Part shown: positions 15,690-22,520 of the stretch, piece after piece
How the letters are laid out: each line of letters begins with the position of its first letter
How positions within the stretch are numbered: the stretch's first letter is position 1
From: Candidatus Woesearchaeota archaeon
Lineage (GTDB): Archaea; Nanobdellota; Nanobdellia; Woesearchaeales; JACPBV01
Assembly: GCA_016180135.1 (NCBI GenBank)
Contig: JACPBV010000036.1
Location: forward strand, 1-37,567
Direction of reading: 5' to 3'
Length of the DNA stretch: 37,567 nt
Made by a program: the position numbers and the translations under genes
The notes under the pieces: model-generated
What the model saw: only the letters and a program-made list of their open reading frames with translations
What the model was told of the DNA's origin: nothing
The model's database searches: none

Positions 15690-16772
15690 TTATCTTTTAA
15701 AGACCCTTTCCCCAAGGTAAGGCAGAATTCTTTCAACATCTAATTCTAATCCAGTCATTGGTCCCCTCCCCTGATTCCATACTGGATTAAGGGTTCTATC
15801 TGACGGGTTATTTTGTATGATACGTTTTTTCCAATCGTGCCAGGAATCAAAATAACCTTCACCATGATACTTGGAATCATTTGCTAATAAGGCTTGAGAT
15901 TTAGGGGGCATTGAAGGTTTTTCTAAGATATGAGAATAAGGGAAATCTTCCAAGAAATGTAATCTATCCTTAAGGAGGGAAAACACTAGATTTCCGGTTA
16001 AAGTGTCCATAGACAAAGAAAAATCTTTCCCGGGATTCAATCCCAATAGCTCTGTTGCTGCGTATTCTTTAAAAGATGCAACACTGCGATGGCTCCCGCT
16101 GTTTTGGGAATTAACAACGACTTTAGATATTTCCTTCCTTTTCGCATATTCCAATATCCCAAAAGCCAAAGCAGGCCGCCAATCAAAACCAAGAATATCA
16201 AAGGAAAGATCATCTGCAATAACTCCATCAATGACAAGTGTGTCAATACCTCCCTGTAAGGCATCATGCGTCTCAACAGATATTGCCTTGGCTATTTGAA
16301 GGAGCCTCCGGTCTCCCTGATAAGGATAAACCCCAATTATTGTTATTGAAGGATCTTCTTCGTAAACAAGCGCTGCGGCTCGACAAGTTCCAAACAAGCC
16401 TTGAATGCACGAAGGAATACCATCCACTAAATTTCCCCAGCTGTCTCCCTCGGAAATTCTCAATGAATCATATCTAAAAGAATGTTGAATACAATAGGAA
16501 AGCGTGTTGATGAGATTCCTTGAGGCAGGTTCTTTCGAAAATATGGGAAGTAGGAGAGACAGTCCATTGAGGTATAATGCCCGCGGATCATGGGCAATAT
16601 CTGATTGGGCATCTAAGTGAGAGTGAGCGTATAAGGACTTGAATGGTGGTGATTTCTTAAAGTGTTCCCACAAAACAAAAAATTCCTTTAATAGCTGGCT
16701 TCCTCTAAAATATGAATGAAAAGCATCAACTCTCTCCCTTGTAATGATTGAATTTGGACTTTGATAAAACAA
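15690..16772 (-). CDS. Unknown protein, 3' part of a frameshifted gene
   Basis: This is the C-terminal part of a protein split by a frame change. The frame is open back to about 16935 without a normal start; the first start-like codon is TTG at 16772. Read together with the upstream frame (17170 to about 16916), it gives one 493-residue protein. I do not recognise the family. Visible features are a mixed alpha/beta region VYPYQGDRRLLQIAKAISVETHDAL...IDTLVIDGVIADDL and the segment ISKVVVNSQNSGSHRSVASFKEY, suggesting a Rossmann-like or transferase fold. No membrane helix. It lies between two toxin-antitoxin modules, on the opposite strand. Confidence 0.6.
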   Translation of the reverse strand: MFYQSPNSIITRERVDAFHSYFRGSQLLKEFFVLWEHFKKSPPFKSLYAHSHLDAQSDIAHDPRALYLNGLSLLLPIFSKEPASRNLINTLSYCIQHSFRYDSLRISEGDSWGNLVDGIPSCIQGLFGTCRAAALVYEEDPSITIIGVYPYQGDRRLLQIAKAISVETHDALQGGIDTLVIDGVIADDLSFDILGFDWRPALAFGILEYAKRKEISKVVVNSQNSGSHRSVASFKEYAATELLGLNPGKDFSLSMDTLTGNLVFSLLKDRLHFLEDFPYSHILEKPSMPPKSQALLANDSKYHGEGYFDSWHDWKKRIIQNNPSDRTLNPVWNQGRGPMTGLELDVERILPYLGERVFKR

Positions 16773-17170
16773 AGCGGAAAATACTGAGTCAGCCTCCAGG
16801 AATAATCTGTCGATTCCCTTATTTTCTGGAAGGGATATCGAGTCAAAACCGCAAGATCCTGTTGAGGGCGGGAGTGAGTGAGATATTTTCCGATAACCCT
16901 TTGATTGATAAATGACCCCTCCTCCCCCATCCTATTAAACCGCAAATGGAGGAGTAAAGGAATAACTACGGAAGGGTCGCAAGTTTGCAAATTTGGAAAC
17001 TCTCTATCCAAGACCCGCTGAATTTTTCTCCCCAAAGCCCGATAAGAATCCCAATCCATCTCTTCAAGAGAAGAGCCTGCCTTATCAGAAAACTCTGAAA
17101 CTATTTCAGACTGAAGTCTACCCCAGAGAGGGATACTGTTGATATTCCTAATTAATTGTGTTGTTGTCAT
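16688..17170 (-). CDS. Unknown protein, 5' part of the same frameshifted gene
   Basis: It starts at ATG 17170 (MTTTQLIRNINSIPLWG), with a reverse-strand TATAATTTTAAAG box about 25-30 bases upstream. Up to about residue 85 (HLRFNRMGEEG) the protein looks real. After that the better coding sequence is in the -1 frame (VIYQSKGYRKISHSLPPS...). The switch falls in a G-rich tract (reverse strand of 16911-16930, ATGGGGGAGGAGGGGTCATT), where one missing G explains it. This could be a sequencing error, a real mutation or programmed slippage. The remaining 75 codons to 16688 are probably out-of-frame. Confidence 0.6.
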   Translation of the reverse strand: MTTTQLIRNINSIPLWGRLQSEIVSEFSDKAGSSLEEMDWDSYRALGRKIQRVLDREFPNLQTCDPSVVIPLLLHLRFNRMGEEGSFINQRVIGKYLTHSRPQQDLAVLTRYPFQKIRESTDYSWRLTQYFPLCFIKVQIQSLQGRELMLFIHILEEASY

Positions 17171-17396
17171 GTCAAAGAATATGCCCTTTAAAATTATAGA
17201 AAAGAACCCAAAGCAGGTTTTAAGGCTTTCTCTTTTGGGAAGCATGCCACTGATTACAACCCGCCCCCGCACTTTTCACTTTTCCCATTATCCTTTCAAT
17301 TACTTTACCGCTGGTAAACTGCACAAGCCCAAATTAACAATTACCAGTATCTCTCCGCAAAGCTTATAAATACGTTTTACTTACTTTCTCCTGGTG

Positions 17397-17645
17397 ATGC
17401 CCATGATTGAAACATCGAAGATGTCAGAACGAGGCCAGATCATAATCCCGAAGGAAATCCGGGAGGAGATTGGAGCAGTATCCAATACTATCTTCGCAGT
17501 CAGCGCACTTGACAGGGAGACTATCGTGATGAAAAAGTTGAATACTAAATTATTAGTTGAGGAATTCCAAAGGCTAAGGGGGAAAACCAAAAAAATATCT
17601 TCTCTGAAGGTTGAGGAAAAGGTTGATGCAGCACGAAAAGCCTAA
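17397..17645 (+). CDS. vapB: AbrB/VapB-type antitoxin
   Basis: 82 residues. The swapped-hairpin AbrB domain is clear: SERGQIIIPKEIREEIGAVSNTIFAVSALDRETIVMKKL. A C-terminal helical tail probably binds the toxin. GCTTATAAATAC (17362-17373) is about 27 bases upstream, so leaderless translation would begin at GTG 17394, ATG 17397 or ATG 17403; I chose 17397. The end overlaps the PIN toxin start by 20 bases. VapB proteins bind their own promoter with the toxin. Confidence 0.85.
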   Translation: MPMIETSKMSERGQIIIPKEIREEIGAVSNTIFAVSALDRETIVMKKLNTKLLVEEFQRLRGKTKKISSLKVEEKVDAARKA

Positions 17646-18048
17646 AGTTGTCTTTGATACCAATATTGTGGTTTCTGCCGCAATCTCTATCGATGGCAAC
17701 CCTGCAAGAGTCTTTGAGCTGTTTCTTGAGGGATACCTCGTAAACTACACTTCTTCAGATATTATCCGGGAAGTTAAGGATGTCCTCAGCCGGGAACACC
17801 TCCAGCAGTATCTTAGCGAAGAATTTAAAGAGTTTATGGTAAAAAACTTTGAAATGCTTTCTGTCGTCATTGAACCGACGAGTTTTGAAGATGCAATCAA
17901 GGAAGACCCTAAAGACAACAAATTCATTGATTGCGCACTTGCTGCCAAAGCAGATATCATCTCCGGGGACAGGCACCTCCTTAGAATAAAGCATTACAAA
18001 GGGATAGGCATCATTTCGGCAAGGGAGTTTTTGGAGAGATACTGGTGA
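17626..18048 (+). CDS. vapC: PIN-domain toxin (VapC-like ribonuclease)
   Basis: 140 residues from ATG 17626, inside the end of the AbrB gene. PIN-domain acidic residues are seen in VVFDTNIVVSA (first Asp), an acidic helix around REVKDVL, DPKDNKFIDCALAAKAD and ISGDRHLL. It is of the archaeal type usually called putative toxin of the PIN family. The expected action is Mg-dependent RNA cleavage, held off by the upstream AbrB partner. Confidence 0.85.
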   Translation: MQHEKPKVVFDTNIVVSAAISIDGNPARVFELFLEGYLVNYTSSDIIREVKDVLSREHLQQYLSEEFKEFMVKNFEMLSVVIEPTSFEDAIKEDPKDNKFIDCALAAKADIISGDRHLLRIKHYKGIGIISAREFLERYW

Positions 18049-18088
18049 AAGCAGGGTGAGGGATTGCTGTTAGAGCAAGTGGTTGAAT

Positions 18089-18103
18089 GGGGGTGGTTGG
18101 ATA
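18089..18103 (+). repeat. 15-bp copy of the sequence found at 15644-15658
   Basis: GGGGGTGGTTGGATA occurs here and at 15644-15658, enclosing the frameshifted gene and the VapBC pair. It is related to the duplicated alaS tail. It may be a recombination footprint; the short length leaves chance possible. Confidence 0.45.
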
Positions 18104-18421
18104 GCCTTAATTTCTTCCGTCAGTAAACCCCTAAATTAAGAAATGAACAATCCCATTTACAACCCGTTAGCTAATTAACAATCGAAAATATTATAAACCA
18201 GCGCCCACTTCTTCCTGCTATGGAACATCAGTTGGCTCATTCGGGAAAGAAAACAACTGCCACTTCTTGCTAATTTTCAGCTTTTTATCCAATAAGCCAT
18301 TCCACCAATTGCCTTGGTCCGGTAAACCTTTGAGGGCATAGGATTTCTTTGGATTGGTGAAAGGATAATTTTGATGATGAGTCATACATTCTGAAAAAAA
18401 CAAAACACGGAGGCGAACAGC
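18104..18421. other. Gene-poor 5' region of the next gene
   Basis: A box AATATTATAAACC (18186-18198) predicts a start near 18218. From there, ATG 18220 opens a 17-codon ORF (MEHQLAHSGKKTTATSC). On the opposite strand, about 50 codons (18383 to 18218) read like a protein tail (KSYALKGLPDQGNWWNGLLDKK), possibly a gene remnant. Neither is strong enough to call as a gene. Confidence 0.3.
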
Positions 18422-18880
18422 ATGAGCAATGCAGGCCATAACAGTCTGGAATATGCAAACCCAAAAAGCAGGGAAGAATATCGTTTCCTCGCAGAGGTCC
18501 TTTTTGAAGGGATGCTGGGAAGGGTGCCTGCTGATTTCTTTGGCAGGCTTAAAGATATTTATGGGCCCCTCAGCAGGGAAATCGACGAAAGGGCATTGAG
18601 GGGGGAGATTAGTGAAGAAATTGGCGGAGGAGTGAGTGGGGAAATTGGGGGAGGAAAGGGCAGGGATGTGGGTGGAGATGTGAGTGAGGAAATAATCAGG
18701 AGAGTCCGCAGTGTCCGGTGGCAAAAAAGGAATGAGATTCCCGAGGGCGGCCTTGAGAGGATGATTCCCCCAAAAATATTCCATCGGGCAAGGAGAGCGC
18801 TGCTTGAGGAGTTCTATCCCGGCGATAAGGGCTTCAGGCAGGTTGCGCAATATTGGGCTCAATTGGGCAGGGGTTCCTGA
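18422..18880 (+). CDS. Hypothetical protein
   Basis: 152 residues, unrecognised. A helical N-terminal part (SREEYRFLAEVLFEGMLGRVPADFFGRLKDIYGPLSREIDE) and a helical C-terminal part (PPKIFHRARRALLEEFYPGDKGFRQVAQYWAQLG) flank a Gly-rich middle that repeats EIGGGVSGEIGGGKG-like units. ACGGAGGCG lies about 6 bases before ATG 18422, a good ribosome binding site in a genome with mostly leaderless genes. A hairpin terminator follows at once. The opposite-strand ORF across this region is probably a shadow. Confidence 0.55.
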   Translation: MSNAGHNSLEYANPKSREEYRFLAEVLFEGMLGRVPADFFGRLKDIYGPLSREIDERALRGEISEEIGGGVSGEIGGGKGRDVGGDVSEEIIRRVRSVRWQKRNEIPEGGLERMIPPKIFHRARRALLEEFYPGDKGFRQVAQYWAQLGRGS

Positions 18881-18902
18881 GCCCTTTTTTTATTTTTTTA
18901 TT
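18855..18902 (+). terminator. Hairpin plus T-run terminator
   Basis: GGGCTC (18855-18860) can pair with GAGCCC (18879-18884), with the stop codon in the loop side, followed directly by a long T-rich run (18885-18902). Confidence 0.6.
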
Positions 18903-19068
18903 GTTTACTTTTTTGGGAGGGGATGAAATGAAGCTGGGTAAGCCTGAGGGAGGATGGATGGAAGATATGATGTTAGGCGAGAGGAAGGGGGAATATCGGG
19001 GGAAGAATCGGGTAAAAACACCGCAAACTTTATAAATTCTGAATGCTTCATTCAACATTCAACATGTA

Positions 19069-19254
19069 TTGGGAGGTGCACTATGCTCGTTCAGCTCAGC
19101 AAAGGAAGGCAGCTTACTGAAAGATAAGGAAATTGTTTTAAGGCCGATTGGCGATGATCTCAAGAAGTTATTTGATGAAGCGATACGTCTCAATCCAAAG
19201 CACAAGCTAACCCCAAAGGAGATGGATGCTTATAATGAGGCGCTGTTACGATGA
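19069..19254 (+). CDS. Antitoxin-like small protein, possibly frame-broken
   Basis: The C-terminal 45 residues (DKEIVLRPIGDDLKKLFDEAIRLNPKHKLTPKEMDAYNEALLR) fit the end of an AbrB-type antitoxin and overlap the PIN gene start by 4 bases (ATGA). The best start signal, GGGAGGTG then ATG at 19083 with a TTTATAAATT box at 19029, lies in another frame. That frame reads MLVQLSKGRQLTER and then stops, which is itself AbrB-like (V-Q-x-S-K-x-x-Q-x-T). So the gene has probably lost part of the AbrB core and shifted frame, or translation starts weakly at TTG 19069. Confidence 0.45.
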   Translation: MGGALCSFSSAKEGSLLKDKEIVLRPIGDDLKKLFDEAIRLNPKHKLTPKEMDAYNEALLR

Positions 19255-19622
19255 GGTTCCTCGACAGCAATATCTTCGCCTATGCTTTTTACAAGAATGA
19301 GAACACCATCCGATGCCAACAGCTGATCAATGAAGGGGGTATTACTGATGCACTCGCTCTCGTTGAGGCGTTTAATATCATTGCTCATGAAGTTTCGCAG
19401 GAAAAAGCTGTATTGTCAATACGGGGCATCCTTAGATCAAATATCTCTATTACAGATGTCACTGCCAATCTCATTTTTGAAGCATTGAAGAAAGCGCCCC
19501 GCAGCAAACGGCTTTCATTTTTAGACCTCGTCCATCTTGTAGCTGCAGTAGAAAGTTCCTGTAAGGAGATTGCCAGCTTCGATGCAGACTTTGACGGGCT
19601 GGAAATACCGAGGATAACTTAA
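19251..19622 (+). CDS. PIN-domain protein (VapC-like)
   Basis: 123 residues. PIN pattern: RFLDSNIFAYAF with the first Asp, an acidic residue in ALALVEAFNII, SFLDLVHLVAAVESSC and the final IASFDADFDGLEI, where catalytic Asp residues normally lie. Predicted Mg-dependent ribonuclease toxin. It is coupled by ATGA to the antitoxin-like gene, which seems damaged; if so, the toxin must be silent, weak or neutralised by another antitoxin. Confidence 0.8.
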   Translation: MRFLDSNIFAYAFYKNENTIRCQQLINEGGITDALALVEAFNIIAHEVSQEKAVLSIRGILRSNISITDVTANLIFEALKKAPRSKRLSFLDLVHLVAAVESSCKEIASFDADFDGLEIPRIT

Positions 19623-19694
19623 GAACGTTAACGGCGAATAAGCCATAGGGTTGAAAAAGTTTTATGATTCATTGAGGCATTTAAGGAATTAGGG

Positions 19695-20300
19695 TTATTT
19701 CCCCTTATACCTCCCCCTCTTCTCGACAATCTTAATCCTTTCAATAACTTTTCCAGCATCTTTCGCTTTGTGCCTATACCCTTCCAGCGCAGCTTTGCAG
19801 CATCCCTCCCAAACCCGGTAATGCCTGCTTTCCAGCGCTTCCTTAAGCAGATGGAGGTCAACTGCCTTGTCCTCAACTTTCTCAGAAAAAAAGCTCAGGC
19901 CGAAATCTATGAAGTAGATTTTATTTTCCCTGCTGCAAAAGATCATATTTGAGGTCGTCAAATCGCCATGGATGATGCCTTTGTTATGGAGCGCTGCGAT
20001 CTTTTCCCCAATCTCGATGCACAGGAGTTTATATCTGGATTTCTCAAGGATATCCCTGACTTTTGGGCCTTTAATCTCCTCCATCTGGATTTGAGATTTA
20101 TCATCCGAAGAAAAAAGCCTTGGAGCCGGAAAACCGATAGCGGAAAGCTTTTCTAAAACCTTTGCCTCCCGCCTTGTCCGGGACTTTCTCAGCTTTTCAT
20201 CAATCTCTCTGATGCGGTAGGTTTTGGGGAAGCGGTCTTTTAGGACGGAACCCTTCAATAGGAAGATTTTAGCTTCTGCTCCCTGAGAGATAAGCTGCAT
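19695..20300 (-). CDS. bud32: KEOPS complex kinase/ATPase Bud32
   Basis: 201 residues. Bud32 is the small atypical kinase of KEOPS, which makes t6A at position 37 of ANN-decoding tRNAs. Seen: the G-loop replacement ISQGAEAKIFLL, an ATP lysine VLKDR (K21), RTRREAKVL, the catalytic HGDLTTSNMIF (HGD 111-113) and the metal-binding DFG (132-134) in YFIDFGLSFFSE. It is not fused to Kae1, as it is in some archaea. The basic C-terminal RIKIVEKRGRYKGK is typical. CATTTAAAAATTCC (near 20320-20333, reverse) is about 27 bases before ATG 20300. Confidence 0.93.
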   Translation of the reverse strand: MQLISQGAEAKIFLLKGSVLKDRFPKTYRIREIDEKLRKSRTRREAKVLEKLSAIGFPAPRLFSSDDKSQIQMEEIKGPKVRDILEKSRYKLLCIEIGEKIAALHNKGIIHGDLTTSNMIFCSRENKIYFIDFGLSFFSEKVEDKAVDLHLLKEALESRHYRVWEGCCKAALEGYRHKAKDAGKVIERIKIVEKRGRYKGK

Positions 20301-20352
20301 GCTAGGCTAAAATCGCCGGGAATTTTTAAATGTTAGCGGCCGTAAGAAGGGT

Positions 20353-20455
20353 GGTTTAGCATATGGGATTAGCATAGGGGTTTAGCATAGGGGGTTCAGC
20401 ATATGGAGTTCAGCATATGGGGTTCAGCATATGGGGTTCAGCATATGGGGTTCAG
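20353..20455 (+). repeat. 14-bp tandem repeat, about 7 units, in a divergent promoter region
   Basis: Units of the form TTCAGCATATGGGG: the last four are nearly identical, while the first three are variants such as TTTAGCATAGGGG. The array lies between the divergent starts of bud32 and the metalloprotease and ends just before the protease TATA box. Each unit contains an ATATG. Confidence 0.85.
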
Positions 20456-20456
20456 A

Positions 20457-20469
20457 AAGTTTTATAAAA
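20457..20469 (+). promoter_or_regulatory. TATA-like box of the metalloprotease gene
   Basis: AAGTTTTATAAAA is centred about 32 bases before the GTG start, directly after the tandem array. Confidence 0.5.
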
Positions 20470-20494
20470 GGCAACGCAAGATTGGAGTATTGGG

Positions 20495-22261
20495 GTGGTT
20501 GAGATTACTCAAGGTCCGACGTATGGCGTTGCTGCACTTTTGGTTATTCTTTTGATTCTTGTATTGATAGTTGGCTGCGCTAAGGACATTCCAGGGGACG
20601 GAGAGCCAGGCAGGGGCATTTCCGGAATAACGGGGAAAGCAGTCCAGGAAGTATCTTCTTCGGTTCCCGAAAAAAAAGCAGACGTAAAGCCTCCTGAACC
20701 GCAAACACCAAGGAATACGGTTAAGAAGAAAGATGGCAGCCCAACAGACCTGTTCTCCTCAATTTCAGGCCCGCACTGGGGAAAGATGCCCATCAGGTAT
20801 TTTATCAGCGACAATGGATACCCCGGATGCGGAAAATTTGAGACGAGGAGGATCATCAAGGCGTTTGATGAGATCCAGAATGTTACTGAAGGGTTAGTTT
20901 CCTTTAAAAAAGTGGACGCCCCGGAAGAACCGTATGAGATTTTTATCAACTGCTCATATATTTTTGATTGCTATACTCTTGACGGGCCCTATGGCGAGGG
21001 TGATGACATGGTCTACTATGAATCGGTGTGCGACCATGCGCTAGGTTTTGGGAACATCACCAACAATACGGAATCCAACATTTCCCTGGGGGCACGGGTT
21101 GAGCTTATGGGCCTTGCCGAGATGGCTGAATTTGGCAAGCGTGATGAGGGCTCTGGATTTATGGTCGGGAATTGCGGGCATACCAACACCGAGATCCATG
21201 AAATCCTCCATACCATGGGTTATGAGCATGTTCTCCACCAAAAAAGCATCATGTATCCTGCAAGCACAGAGAGAACCGTATACCGGTCTTACAGGACGGG
21301 AGAGTGTGAAGGGAGCAAGATCCCCATCGACCCCCCAATCATTTCCCACCTGAAATGCACTTATGACCCGAAAAATACCAAGGACTGCAAATACACCCCG
21401 ATGGTGGATAAGCAGGCCGGCATGGAAAAGCCCGAGACATACCCCCTGCAGCAGATAAAATATGCGGCATCCACCTTAGCCTCCGCATCACTTTCATCCC
21501 TTTTTTCCTTTACCCCTTCCCGTGAATTTTTCGCTGACAGCCTCAAACAGCAATGCCTTCGTGTCAGTGACGGGAAATGCAAAATAAATCTTCCCTGCAT
21601 AGGGAATGTCAACTACGAGCTCGGTAAAGTGCGTGATGACTCGGCTGAGTTCCATGTCGCTGAGAAGGAAAAGATCAAACTGCCGAAAGATACCTTTGAG
21701 CAGAGCGGCGACAGCCAGGATACTGCCTTGCTTGTCGCTGCAGAATTTGAAGGGCTTCTCAAAGAATGCCAGAAAGAGAATCTTGGCAGAAAAGATGCGT
21801 TGATACTTTCTTTCCAAGAATCCAAAGGAAATGACTTCCCGCTCTCTTTTGGCGATTCGGCCGAATTGATCAGAGATGCCGAGGAAGTTACTTTTTCGGG
21901 AGGTGAAAACAATCTTTATCCCGTATGCTTCAGGCTGGAGCTGAACGATCCCCGCTACTGCGTTCTTGCGCTTGCCCATGGGAGCATTAATGGCAGTGAT
22001 TCCATCTATCCCCTCCTGAACAATGCCACCCTCTTTGACCCCTACTGGGGAGGGCCCTATGGTGTCATCAATGAGGATGAGGGGGTATTCGCCCTTAAAG
22101 GGGGTGAAAAGCCCGATTCGAGGTTTGGCATCAAGGATACTTTCATTGAGCTGGTTATTACGCCCGATGAGGTTTATTGGTATAACAAGGATTTTGCCGC
22201 TGAAAAACAGTTTGAATGGATTGCCTATAAGGATTTTCTGAAGATATTGGAACGGCAGTAG
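20495..22261 (+). CDS. Lipoprotein-like zinc metalloprotease (metzincin type)
   Basis: 588 residues, GTG start at 20495. The N-terminal hydrophobic segment LLVILLILVLIVGC ends in a lipobox-like IVGC (C28), so it is probably lipid-anchored outside the cell. A Pro/Lys-rich linker leads to the protease domain (about 90-290), with HEILHTMGYEH (H235, E236, H239, H245) and a Met-turn SIMYP (M253). This is the HExxHxxGxxH metzincin zinc site. Many Cys residues suggest disulfides. The C-terminal about 250 residues are unrecognised. The substrate is unknown; with the large subtilase it indicates an active extracellular proteolysis programme. Confidence 0.85.
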   Translation: MVEITQGPTYGVAALLVILLILVLIVGCAKDIPGDGEPGRGISGITGKAVQEVSSSVPEKKADVKPPEPQTPRNTVKKKDGSPTDLFSSISGPHWGKMPIRYFISDNGYPGCGKFETRRIIKAFDEIQNVTEGLVSFKKVDAPEEPYEIFINCSYIFDCYTLDGPYGEGDDMVYYESVCDHALGFGNITNNTESNISLGARVELMGLAEMAEFGKRDEGSGFMVGNCGHTNTEIHEILHTMGYEHVLHQKSIMYPASTERTVYRSYRTGECEGSKIPIDPPIISHLKCTYDPKNTKDCKYTPMVDKQAGMEKPETYPLQQIKYAASTLASASLSSLFSFTPSREFFADSLKQQCLRVSDGKCKINLPCIGNVNYELGKVRDDSAEFHVAEKEKIKLPKDTFEQSGDSQDTALLVAAEFEGLLKECQKENLGRKDALILSFQESKGNDFPLSFGDSAELIRDAEEVTFSGGENNLYPVCFRLELNDPRYCVLALAHGSINGSDSIYPLLNNATLFDPYWGGPYGVINEDEGVFALKGGEKPDSRFGIKDTFIELVITPDEVYWYNKDFAAEKQFEWIAYKDFLKILERQ

Positions 22262-22302
22262 ATTAAGCAAACGCCCCCTTGGTATGGATGTCAAGACGGA
22301 AG

Positions 22303-22309
22303 AAAAAAA
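22303..22309 (-). terminator. T-run after tRNA-Gln
   Basis: On the reverse strand seven T directly follow the discriminator base of tRNA-Gln, as expected for archaeal tRNA transcript ends. Confidence 0.5.
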
Positions 22310-22322
22310 TAGCCCCGGGCAG

Positions 22323-22374
22323 ACTTCCGATGAGACCAGTTAAATATTTTTTGATTATGCTTTTCCTGGCCTCA
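22323..22374 (-). other. tRNA-Gln intron 2 (T-loop, 59/60)
   Basis: 52 nt interrupting TTCGAA/T. An 8-bp helix GAGGCCAG/CTGGTCTC sits near both ends; the 3' junction reads GGAAG^T. Removal restores a perfect 5-bp T stem and the acceptor stem. Confidence 0.8.
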
Positions 22375-22396
22375 ATTCGAACTGCCGTCACAGGCT

Positions 22397-22442
22397 TTCT
22401 TAAGCAGGAGAAAAAGCGTTGAAGCTGATCTGCCTCCTGCCG
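22397..22442 (-). other. tRNA-Gln intron 1 (anticodon loop, 37/38)
   Basis: 46 nt. The helix GCAGGAG/CTCCTGC lies close to both exon junctions (relaxed bulge-helix-bulge). Exact ends could shift by a base or two. Confidence 0.8.
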
Positions 22443-22520
22443 CCAAAGGCCCGTATGCTTGACCGCTGCACTACGGGGCTGCAATGAGAACAAGTTCGGG
22501 GGAATATTTAAAATTAACCT

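Larger units (their letters stand above)
22310..22480 (-). tRNA. tRNA-Gln (UUG) with two introns, in the anticodon loop and the T-loop
   Basis: The mature 73-nt tRNA is built from exons 22480-22443, 22396-22375 and 22322-22310. Stems: acceptor AGCCCCG/CGGGGCT with discriminator A, D stem GTGC/GCAT, anticodon stem CGGGC/GCCTG with loop CTTTGGA (anticodon UUG), and T stem GGCAG/CTGCC with loop TTCGAAT. Intron 1 (22442-22397, 46 nt) is at the usual 37/38 site and folds as GCAGGAG/CTCCTGC. Intron 2 (22374-22323, 52 nt) is in the T-loop at 59/60, allowing one base of ambiguity, with an 8-bp helix GAGGCCAG/CTGGTCTC. Both helices leave short bulges at the splice sites, as the archaeal splicing endonuclease needs. 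TTTAAATATT about 27 bases upstream is a promoter. Confidence 0.9.

Noticed and set aside
18218..18862. Long reverse-strand ORF (214 codons)
   Set aside because: Most of it mirrors the better-supported forward gene at 18422-18880, which has a ribosome site and terminator. Only the last 50 or so codons read like protein; noted as a possible remnant.
20408..20560. Forward ORF beginning in the 14-bp repeats and running past 20495 in another frame
   Set aside because: It starts upstream of the TATA box and competes with the metalloprotease frame, which has a lipoprotein signal and a zinc motif.
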